From an uncultured Collinsella sp. (lineage in GTDB: Bacteria > Actinomycetota > Coriobacteriia > Coriobacteriales > Coriobacteriaceae), in NCBI GenBank assembly GCA_902496945.1, contig CABVDE010000018.1, forward strand, positions 1-38,900: a stretch of DNA of 38,900 nt, written 5' to 3'. Each line of letters starts with the position of its first letter. The first letter of the stretch is position 1. Positions 15,571 through 21,798 of the stretch are shown piece after piece. The position numbers were made by a program, and so were the translations under genes. A model generated the notes under the pieces. The model did no database searches, was not told where the DNA came from, and saw nothing but the letters and a program-made list of their open reading frames with translations.

Positions 15571-17323
15571 GGTCTAGGTATCCTCTCACGTCTGCTTCGT
15601 AGTCCTCGATAATTTGCGGTCCTGCCGAGCCAAATTCAATAACGGTGTCGCCCACCAGGTCAAAGAGCGCCTCGTTGATGCTATCGACGAGCATATCTTC
15701 GCTCTGTCCCGATTGCACTACCGCCGATGCCGCCTGTGCTGCGTTGTGCTCGAGTAGCGCGCGGAGATAGGCGTCTGCGGCGGGCGCGAGTTCGCTTGCG
15801 GCGCCAGCGGGCGCAGCCGCTGCGAGCGTGGGCGTCGGCGCGAGAAGCGGCGCCACGACACCAAACTGTTCGGTGGGTATGGTCGGCTCGTCGGCCTCGT
15901 CCTGCCGAATGGGTACCGCGACCGCCTCGGCAATCGCGTCGGCCACGGGCTCGGCTTCCGGTTGCTCTGAGTCCGCTGCCTCGGCTTCTGCGCACGCGCC
16001 GTCCTCGCGCTCCTCGTCGATCAAAAGCGCTTCGCGTGTTTGCGCAGCGGCGCTCCGAATGTGTCCCAGCTGACTCAGGTCGATATCGATCTTGACAGGC
16101 TGGTGCGCGGCGTCCCACGAAAGCCATGCCACAATCTCGTCATCGATAATCTTGGCCAGATATTTGGGGACCTTTTCTTCCTTAAGGGGATGGGCGGGGT
16201 CCAGCGCCAAGCGCAGGCGTTGGTCGCAGGCGCGCATCATTTCACCGAGCTTGCTGCTCTTTTGCCTGCTGCCGTGAATCCGCATGCATTCCCAAAAGCC
16301 GTTTTGACAACGGTAGATATGGATAGGATCCAGGTGGTATTCGCAGTCCTCGTGGCGCTCGGGCGCAAAGAATACGGCCGAGGCAAACATGGTGTAGGAC
16401 ATAGCCGTCTCCTCCCCAAATAAACTCGCCACGATGCCGGTCTTTCGGTGCGTGTCATAGTAGCGCGCCATGCGGACATACACGGCGCATGCCACGTGGC
16501 GCAGATCGCGGTGGTGGCTGCGGTCGAGCCTTGAGTTATTGAGGTTGTACGTGGAGAGGGCGTTGATGGCGGCCATGAGTCGCTCCTCGCGCGCCTCATC
16601 GGGTGGAAGGGGGAGCGTGGGCTCGGAGGTTTTGCGACGCTTGGGAGCTTGACCGGACGGCGCCGGTGCTGGTACAAGGTCTCGTACTGCGCGCCGCAGT
16701 TCAATGAGGGCGTTGTCGAACATGACGGTTTTAGAGTCGCGAAGCAGCTTGGGGTCGAGCCCGTGGAATACGGCGTAATCCTGCAGCCACACGCGCGCAA
16801 ACCGGTCGATGCCGGGCTCGAAGGCGCGATAGGCATCCCAAAAGGCCTTAATCTTGTTAAAGCCATCGAGCGGATTATCTACGCCAATGCCGCAGATCAA
16901 CTCATAGAGATACAGAAAGGCAAAGGACGTAGACGTTTCCTCGACTGTTCCGCGACGCACTTGGGCGCGCCAGGTAAAGTAGCCGCGCAGCTGTCGGTCG
17001 CTCATGGCGTTATAGGTGGGAAAGTACGACTTAAAGGTGCCGTTGTAGGGACAGTCGTCCTCAAAGTCGGCCATCAGCAGGCCTTGGCGGTAAAAAAGCT
17101 CAGCTTCCGAAAGCCAACGGCCCGTGCCACCCTTGGGGTCATCCTGCCAGCGCGATATCTCTCGCATTTTGCGGTACTGGTCGGGGAGGAAGTTCTGCAT
17201 TTGGCGGCCGGTTTTGAGAATCGGCTCGTCAGCGTAGATTTCGTTTGAGAAGCGGGCGGACTGATGGGTCCGGGCCTCGGCCATAATGCGCTCGATGAGC
17301 ATCTTGATGTCCTGGTCGGCCAC
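15563..17323 (-). CDS. TerB-N/TerB-C domain protein
   Basis: A 586-residue protein translated from GTG at 17323, with GAGAGGAGG upstream. Residues about 35-215 match the TerB-N domain (SDRQLRGYFTWRAQVRRGTV and AFLYLYELICGIGVDNP). The middle (about 245-440) is helical and variable. Residues about 440-515 form a Glu/Ala/Pro-rich linker, and 515-586 match TerB-C (VDSINEALFDLVGDTVIE and IIEDYEADVRGYL). TerB-N/TerB-C proteins are not simple tellurite-resistance factors. Comparative genomics (Anantharaman, Iyer and Aravind) placed them in predicted DNA-processing or stress systems with helicases and ATPases, which fits the two genes downstream here. The gene has its own promoter candidate with an extended -10. 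I saw no catalytic motif, so a scaffold or metal-sensing role is possible. Confidence 0.85.
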   Translation of the reverse strand: MADQDIKMLIERIMAEARTHQSARFSNEIYADEPILKTGRQMQNFLPDQYRKMREISRWQDDPKGGTGRWLSEAELFYRQGLLMADFEDDCPYNGTFKSYFPTYNAMSDRQLRGYFTWRAQVRRGTVEETSTSFAFLYLYELICGIGVDNPLDGFNKIKAFWDAYRAFEPGIDRFARVWLQDYAVFHGLDPKLLRDSKTVMFDNALIELRRAVRDLVPAPAPSGQAPKRRKTSEPTLPLPPDEAREERLMAAINALSTYNLNNSRLDRSHHRDLRHVACAVYVRMARYYDTHRKTGIVASLFGEETAMSYTMFASAVFFAPERHEDCEYHLDPIHIYRCQNGFWECMRIHGSRQKSSKLGEMMRACDQRLRLALDPAHPLKEEKVPKYLAKIIDDEIVAWLSWDAAHQPVKIDIDLSQLGHIRSAAAQTREALLIDEEREDGACAEAEAADSEQPEAEPVADAIAEAVAVPIRQDEADEPTIPTEQFGVVAPLLAPTPTLAAAAPAGAASELAPAADAYLRALLEHNAAQAASAVVQSGQSEDMLVDSINEALFDLVGDTVIEFGSAGPQIIEDYEADVRGYLDHE

Positions 17324-17359
17324 CGCTCCTCCTCTCGAACGCAGCTACGGTGACCTCAT

Positions 17360-17390
17360 ATCATAGCACAGCATCAAACAGATGTTCGAG
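17360..17390 (-). promoter_or_regulatory. Candidate promoter and flanking inverted repeat of the TerB-ATPase-helicase operon
   Basis: On the minus strand the extended -10 element TGCTATGAT covers 17360-17368, about 37 bp upstream of the GTG. The -35 position reads CGAACA, only a partial match. An inverted repeat, CTCGAAC (17334-17340) and GTTCGAG (17384-17390), brackets this promoter with about 50 bp between centres. It could be a paired operator or chance. Confidence 0.5.
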
Positions 17391-17410
17391 ATACCGCTGC
17401 ATAGATATAT

Positions 17411-18127
17411 TTAGAACAGGAGGGCATAGATGACGGCGATGACGACGGAGGGAAGCATATTGGCCGTGCGGAAGGTCTGAGGGTGAATCAGATTGACGCC
17501 GACGCAGAAGATAAGCATGGAGCCTACGAGCGAAAGGCTGTCGAGCGCCGCGGTAGTCATGATGGGGGAGAGTGCGCCGGCAAACAGCGTGATCGTCCCC
17601 TGGAACACGGCGACGGGCAGGGCGGAGAAGATACAGCCGCGGCCAAGCGAGGCCGTCATGGTGCAGACGATGATGCAATCCAGTGCGCCCTTGAGGGCGA
17701 GTGTGGACCAATCGCCGAGCAGGCCGTTCTGAATCGAGCCCACGATGGCCATGGCACCGATGCACACCGTGAGCGATGCCGAGACAAAGGCGTTGGTGAA
17801 CTCGTTGTCACCTTCGCTGCCGGTTTTTCGCTTGAGCCATTCGCCGAGGTTCTCGATCGCCGCCTCCAGATTGACGGACTCGCCGATGAGCGAGCCCAGG
17901 GCAAACGAGACAATCAACATGGTGGTGCCGGTGGTCGAGAGGGCGTCGCCATCGATGACGAGCATCTTTTGTATGGTGCCGCCCAAGCCGATAAACAGGA
18001 CGCACAGCCCCGATGCTTTCATGAGGGTGTCTTGGATGCGCGGTGTGATAAAGCGACCGCCCGCTAATCCCAAAAGACCGCCCGCAATCAAAAGCGCAAT
18101 GTTGATGATTGTTCCCAAGCCCGGCAT
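17411..18127 (-). CDS. DUF554 family integral membrane protein
   Basis: A 238-residue protein beginning at ATG 18127, which has GGGAGGG upstream; a longer frame to 18196 is unlikely. It is almost wholly hydrophobic, with about seven transmembrane segments. It shows the DUF554/YdfK-like pattern: GTIINIALLIAGGLLG at the N-terminus, LCVLFIGLGGTIQKML, FALGSLIGE, GAMAIVGSIQNGLLGD and SPIMTTAALDSLSLVGSML near the C-terminus. Members are widespread membrane proteins, possibly transporters, but no substrate is established. The gene lies on the same strand between the surface-protein cluster and the TerB operon, probably as a separate transcript, because an operator-like palindrome precedes it and a promoter follows its end. 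Confidence 0.85.
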   Translation of the reverse strand: MPGLGTIINIALLIAGGLLGLAGGRFITPRIQDTLMKASGLCVLFIGLGGTIQKMLVIDGDALSTTGTTMLIVSFALGSLIGESVNLEAAIENLGEWLKRKTGSEGDNEFTNAFVSASLTVCIGAMAIVGSIQNGLLGDWSTLALKGALDCIIVCTMTASLGRGCIFSALPVAVFQGTITLFAGALSPIMTTAALDSLSLVGSMLIFCVGVNLIHPQTFRTANMLPSVVIAVIYALLF

Positions 18128-18196
18128 GAGCCCTCCCGTATTGATGCCAACGTGGCAATCGTAGCAGAACGGAATGCGAGGCTCATCGCGACCCAT

Positions 18197-18222
18197 CTAA
18201 TACGTTATATAAGTGGTATTAG
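18197..18222. promoter_or_regulatory. Operator-like palindrome upstream of the DUF554 gene
   Basis: Perfect 7-bp arms CTAATAC and GTATTAG flank an AT-rich 12-bp centre (GTTATATAAGTG). This AT-rich island in GC-rich DNA lies about 70-95 bp upstream of the DUF554 start. It is a likely regulator-binding site or promoter core; no terminator-type U-tract follows. Confidence 0.45.
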
Positions 18223-18245
18223 GAACGACGCACGGCATTTAAGCC

Positions 18246-19676
18246 TCAGGTAGTTGTCGGGACATAGGGATAGTAGTCAAAGCGCAGTGTCATAAGCCGC
18301 TGTGGGGATTCAATAGCCGCGGCGATGATATTGGCATCACGGGCACGATCAAACCCTTCGAGTTCGATCTGATACGAGACGTCTTGCATATTGTCCAGAC
18401 GTCGCCAGGCTAGGAGTGTGTCGCCATCGAATTCCAGGGTCTTGCCTCCATCTGGGGCAACGGCGTATAGACGCAGTTTGGCGGTGGTTGCAGGGTCGAC
18501 AACCGTGACTTTTTTAATTTCGTTTCGAGTATTCTTGGCGCCCAGCAAGGTGAGCAGTGTTGGGGCCACGACCTCGCCCGATGGCAAAAAGACGACCTCG
18601 ATGGATTCGGGGAATGCGATGATGGCCGACTTGCGGACGGGCTGATTGGCGGCGGCAACTTCGATGTTCGCAGCGTCGATGAACTCTGTGTGGTCGAGCG
18701 CGGCGAGTACGCAGCAGTTACCTTCATCGATCTCTTGAGGATCAGCAAGCCCCAGACTGTCCGCGAGCTTGGGATCGTTTGGATCGGCAGCGGGCTCATC
18801 CGGTGCTTCGAAAGAAGCTGGGACGCTGTTTGTTGGCGACGGCGTGTTGCCCGCGCCTGCTTCTTTGTCTGCGCTCTCTTCTTGTATGGTTGCGTTGGTG
18901 GGTTCGTCGTTTGAGGGGAGCGTCCTGGCGTCAAGCGCGGAGGGGACAATCCCGATGGCCCCGGATCCGTTCCACTCCATTTCGAGAAGCGCCGGGTCGG
19001 CAAGAATGCGTTGCCTGCTTTGCGCGTGGGCATCGATCTCAATAGGGCCTGCTTCCGTTCCTCGCGTAAGACTGAGCGATCCGGATGGCTTCTCGAAATG
19101 AGCGTCTGTGTCTTTGGTGCTGGCGGTGTAGAACAGCAGGGGTGCTTCTCCCGCCGCGATGGCATCGGTGCCCGTCTTTGTCAGCCGCATCGATGCCGTG
19201 AATGAGAGGGCGGGCTGCGCATCGCCTGCATTCGCGGCGGCGCAGCCCAGACAGATACCTCCTCCTTTCTCGAAAAACGTACTGTCGAAGGCGACCTTCG
19301 CTCCGTTCGCCGAGTCATCGACCGAAGCGATGTCGATGCGTAGTTCCAAATCGAATGGATCGCCGTCGGTATCGAGTCCAACCGAGCGCCACGTGCAGAT
19401 TGCACTCCCTGTCTGGGAACCGTTCGTCTTGTTTGAGCGCTTGATATCCACGACTATCGAGCCGTCTGCATTACGACGAAGGCATCCCGAGGTTGAGATT
19501 GCGGCCTGTTCCATCGAAAAACGCTTGCACGCAATGGCGCTCGACGGATTTGGTGCGGAGCTTAGGGCTGCCGGTAGGGAGTCCGCCATGACGGGAGTCG
19601 CCCAGGCGGCGACAGGCGTTCCGGTTGCGAGCGCGCCGCAGAGTGCGACGACGGGCAAAAGGTTTTTCGATGCCAT
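18246..19676 (-). CDS. Large secreted protein of unknown function
   Basis: A 476-residue protein with an N-terminal signal peptide (MASKNLLPVVALCGALATG... with an AxA site near WATPVMA). I do not recognise its family. The first half has several cysteines, including a CLGC pair at about 143-146, and Thr/Ser/Asp-rich beta-like sequence. The middle (about 255-315) is a Pro/Glu/Asn/Ser-rich, probably disordered linker. The second half is beta-rich, contains a CC pair and ends in YPYVPTTT. There is no transmembrane anchor or LPxTG motif, so it must be released or bound to another wall component. AAGGAG precedes the ATG. It is the last gene of a five-gene surface cluster and directly follows the small wall-anchored protein, which could be its partner. 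Confidence 0.7.
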   Translation of the reverse strand: MASKNLLPVVALCGALATGTPVAAWATPVMADSLPAALSSAPNPSSAIACKRFSMEQAAISTSGCLRRNADGSIVVDIKRSNKTNGSQTGSAICTWRSVGLDTDGDPFDLELRIDIASVDDSANGAKVAFDSTFFEKGGGICLGCAAANAGDAQPALSFTASMRLTKTGTDAIAAGEAPLLFYTASTKDTDAHFEKPSGSLSLTRGTEAGPIEIDAHAQSRQRILADPALLEMEWNGSGAIGIVPSALDARTLPSNDEPTNATIQEESADKEAGAGNTPSPTNSVPASFEAPDEPAADPNDPKLADSLGLADPQEIDEGNCCVLAALDHTEFIDAANIEVAAANQPVRKSAIIAFPESIEVVFLPSGEVVAPTLLTLLGAKNTRNEIKKVTVVDPATTAKLRLYAVAPDGGKTLEFDGDTLLAWRRLDNMQDVSYQIELEGFDRARDANIIAAAIESPQRLMTLRFDYYPYVPTTT

Positions 19677-19718
19677 GGGGTCTCCTTACCTAATTTAGTG
19701 CGGCCTGTCCGTGTTTTG

Positions 19719-19976
19719 TTACTGGCTGCGTTTGATGTACAGACCGAGGCCGGCGGTTCCCGCGCCTGCTGCTGTGGCGCCTGCTGCCAAGAGCCATCGT
19801 CCGTCGCCTGTCTGCGCCAACGGTTCCTGGCGGTCGCCGCGGTCGAGCCCCGAGAGGTCGACCGTCACTTGCGTGGCGGCCTGCGCCTGTTCTTGCTGGG
19901 CAAAGGCCGTGGCTGGTACAAACGCCAAGATGCCGATGGCGGCGGCCAGGGCAACGGCCTTATGCCGTGTGCGCAC
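19719..19976 (-). CDS. Very small LAQTGD-type sortase-anchored surface protein
   Basis: An 85-residue protein, taking GTG 19976 as start, which overlaps the end of the preceding gene by 17 bp; an upstream ATG at 20006 is possible but would add a poorly fitting N-terminus. A signal peptide (KAVALAAAIGILAFVPATAFA) is followed by only about 30 mature residues. Then come the sorting motif LAQTGD, a hydrophobic helix (WLLAAGATAAGAGTAGLGLY) and a positive tail (IKRSQ). This is the full layout of a cell-wall sorting signal with an LPxTG variant. The exposed part is too short for an adhesin, so it may be an anchor, base or cap for other surface proteins. No sortase gene is in the window. Confidence 0.75.
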   Translation of the reverse strand: MRTRHKAVALAAAIGILAFVPATAFAQQEQAQAATQVTVDLSGLDRGDRQEPLAQTGDGRWLLAAGATAAGAGTAGLGLYIKRSQ

Positions 19977-20559
19977 CGGGCTCGACCGTCCAGGTAATCG
20001 TTGCAACCTGATCGCCTTCGCCGGTTACGTGGAAGATGTCACGTGTGACGCGGGCGACGTTTCCGCTCGTCTTGAGCTTGATCTTGTCCGTGCCGCCGGC
20101 AATGCCCTGGTAGCCCATGTCGAAGGCTGCATTCTTGGAAAGATCGAGACCCGTTCCCTGCGTGGCGGCGCTGGCGTCTTGGAGTGCGCCGTCGGGACCG
20201 ACCTTAAAGTCGATGGAGTTCTGCGCGGTTCCGGCCTTGGCGTCGGCGGCAATGGTCCAGGTGTTCATGCCGTCGATCTTCATGTTGGTGACATGGATGC
20301 CATAGGCCGAAAGATTGTCGATGGTGGTCGCATCTTCTGAGGGGCCCTGCAGCGTGCCGTCTGCTTGGGCGACGAAGGGGATGACCGTCGGGGCATTGAA
20401 CTTGATGTTGTCGATCTCGGTCTTGACCATTACCTTCGTGGTTCCAACACGCCCGGCTGCCATAGCTGGCGTCGGGGCGGCGCCCATCGCGAGCGCGAGC
20501 GCGAGCCCTGCACCCACGACGAGCGCTCTGGCTCCGTTCATGTTCCTGGTGATGTCCAT
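19960..20559 (-). CDS. Secreted beta-rich protein of the surface cluster
   Basis: A 199-residue protein with a signal peptide (GARALVVGAGLALALAMG, cleavage near AMAAG). The mature part resembles the small beta-sandwich proteins of WxL-like or pilin-like type: VKTEIDNIKFNAPTVIPF, then an ADGTLQGPS turn, then TIDNLSAYGIHVTNMKI and a final VATITWTVEPG strand. The pattern of a V..I.F strand, acidic turn and I.NLS..(V)VT motif is typical of secreted repeat units in Gram-positive bacteria, but I cannot name a family with certainty. It has no anchor of its own. GAAAGGA precedes the ATG, and its end overlaps the gene for the LAQTGD mini-protein, so the two are probably co-translated. Confidence 0.7.
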   Translation of the reverse strand: MDITRNMNGARALVVGAGLALALAMGAAPTPAMAAGRVGTTKVMVKTEIDNIKFNAPTVIPFVAQADGTLQGPSEDATTIDNLSAYGIHVTNMKIDGMNTWTIAADAKAGTAQNSIDFKVGPDGALQDASAATQGTGLDLSKNAAFDMGYQGIAGGTDKIKLKTSGNVARVTRDIFHVTGEGDQVATITWTVEPGAHTA

Positions 20560-20579
20560 GGTCGTTCCTTTCTATTCGC

Positions 20580-20596
20580 CGCGGGCCGTCCCCGCG
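20580..20596 (-). other. GC hairpin just upstream of the secreted-protein ribosome binding site
   Basis: A perfect 6-bp stem CGCGGG/CCCGCG with a 5-base loop lies about 10 bases upstream of the GAAAGGA ribosome binding site of the 199-residue secreted protein, in the 90-bp gap after the upstream gene. There is no U-tract, so it is not a normal terminator. It may stabilise the mRNA or mark a processing site. Confidence 0.35.
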
Positions 20597-20649
20597 ATGA
20601 TTGGACGAATGCTGGTGAATTGCGTGCGGTGCCGCGTCGGCCGGAAAAG

Positions 20650-21159
20650 CTAGTTCTCGGCTTGCTCAACCCGTACCTTGACGCGCGTCGGGTTGCCGTG
20701 GCTGTCATAGGTCTTGGCGTCAAGCGCCTGGATCTCGATATACGCCTCACCTTCCTCGATGTCGCCGGCGGGGCATGTCTCGACCGTTTTGCCGGTCTCG
20801 ACCACATCGGATTCGTATATGGTCTCGTCGTTTTGGATGACGCGGAATCGCTGGGGAAACTTGTTGTCTTGGACGTTTTGCACGTTGACGCGCAGCTTGC
20901 CGCCTTTTTGCAGCTGGGCGACCGGTGCGACCGAAATCGTCATCATGTTGTCGCGGACGATGGCGTCGAGCTCATCTTGGATTTCCTGGCGAGTTTTGCC
21001 CTCGGCCGTCGTGACTGAGGCGCCCGCCTCGGGCACGGGCTGCGACTGCCAAGCGTATAGTCCTACGGCGACAAGGGCACAGACGATGGCCAAGCAGGCA
21101 GCGATGAGCTTCTTGCGACGCCCCATGCCTGCAAAGTGGGGTGGCTTCTTCGCACTCAT
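20650..21159 (-). CDS. Membrane-anchored extracytoplasmic protein of unknown function
   Basis: A 169-residue protein with a short basic N-terminus (GRRKK), one transmembrane helix (about 17-35, LIAACLAIVCALVAVGLYAW), a short helical stretch (EGKTRQEIQDELDAIV) and a beta-rich outer domain with a possible Ig-like pattern (KLRVNVQNVQDNKFPQRFRV, ETIYESDVVETGKTVE, EGEAYIEIQALD). No catalytic motif is visible. Its ATG overlaps the stop of the upstream 98-residue gene by four bases. It precedes the secreted and wall-anchored proteins, suggesting a membrane component that handles or holds them. Confidence 0.7.
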   Translation of the reverse strand: MSAKKPPHFAGMGRRKKLIAACLAIVCALVAVGLYAWQSQPVPEAGASVTTAEGKTRQEIQDELDAIVRDNMMTISVAPVAQLQKGGKLRVNVQNVQDNKFPQRFRVIQNDETIYESDVVETGKTVETCPAGDIEEGEAYIEIQALDAKTYDSHGNPTRVKVRVEQAEN

Positions 21160-21452
21160 GCGGCGTCCTTGGTGGTGTAGACACGTGCGAACGTGGACGG
21201 GTCCGCTCCAAAGAGCATGTGAAGCATCAGGCGGCGCGAGTAGATGAGCTCGTCGAAGTCGTGAGGGAGTTCGATGCTGTGGGTACGCGCGATGTGGTGG
21301 GCGAGCGCCGAGAATGACTCGGGATCGCAGATAACATCGGTGGTGACGTGGTAGACCGCCGTGTCGGGGAATGCCTCTTCGTCGAAAGGCAGGAGATAGG
21401 GATCGTCGTCGACTTCGATGGCGATGCCGTACTGGGGCCAGTAATATGCCAT
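21156..21452 (-). CDS. Small conserved-looking cytoplasmic protein of unknown function
   Basis: A 98-residue acidic protein. ATG 21452 is chosen because AGGGAGG lies just upstream; a longer frame to 21614 lacks such a site. It has no signal peptide or membrane segment. The sequence starts MAYYWPQYGIAIEVDDDPY and ends with a helix (DELIYSRRLMLHMLFGADP). I do not recognise a family. Its stop overlaps the start of the membrane-anchored protein gene, and it appears to be the first gene of the surface cluster, so it may regulate or help that cluster. Confidence 0.65.
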   Translation of the reverse strand: MAYYWPQYGIAIEVDDDPYLLPFDEEAFPDTAVYHVTTDVICDPESFSALAHHIARTHSIELPHDFDELIYSRRLMLHMLFGADPSTFARVYTTKDAA

Positions 21453-21798
21453 GGGAACCTCCCTGCTTCTGGGGCCAAAACTTCTATCGGTTTTGGCTGT
21501 CGATGCCGACCGTATCAGTCGTAACTTGACCAATTTCTGACCAAATGCTTGACGGATTGGCGTCTCCGCAGGTAAAAGGCGGCAAAAATAACTCCAACTA
21601 TTTTCGACCGACATTTACGCGATCGGCGACGGCGGAGCGATATGTGTCAAAAGCATCGTCTGCCGAGGAAACCTCGCCGTTCGCCGAATTGCGCGAACGT
21701 AAAAATCGCCAACTATGGAGACGGTCTCGAACACGTCGACGAAACGATGCGGTAACATCTCCCTGCAAACACTGTAGTTAGCTAAAGGGGGAGTTCGC
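21453..21798. promoter_or_regulatory. Divergent control region of the surface cluster and the lactate dehydrogenase-Etf operon
   Basis: This 346-bp gap shows no credible gene. TGACCAA at 21527-21533, TGACCAA at 21538-21544 and TGACGG at 21550-21555 form tandem sites about one helical turn apart. The last overlaps a promoter candidate on the plus strand, TTGACG (21549-21554), 18-bp spacer, TAAAAG (21573-21578). The implied leader of about 210 nt contains two small hairpins, CGAGG-AAA-CCTCG at 21664-21676 and CGTTCGC/GCGAACG at 21678-21699. The ribosome binding site AAAGGGGGAG precedes the GTG at 21799. Confidence 0.45.

Noticed and set aside
15563..17323. Calling the TerB-N/C protein a tellurite-resistance determinant
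   Set aside because: No terC, terD, terZ or related genes are present, and the neighbours are a BrxD-like ATPase and a helicase, so that label would mislead.
11705..17323. A complete BREX defence system
   Set aside because: Methylase (PglX), phosphatase-like PglZ, kinase and BrxC-type large ATPase are all missing from the window; only BrxD- and BrxHI-like proteins are seen.
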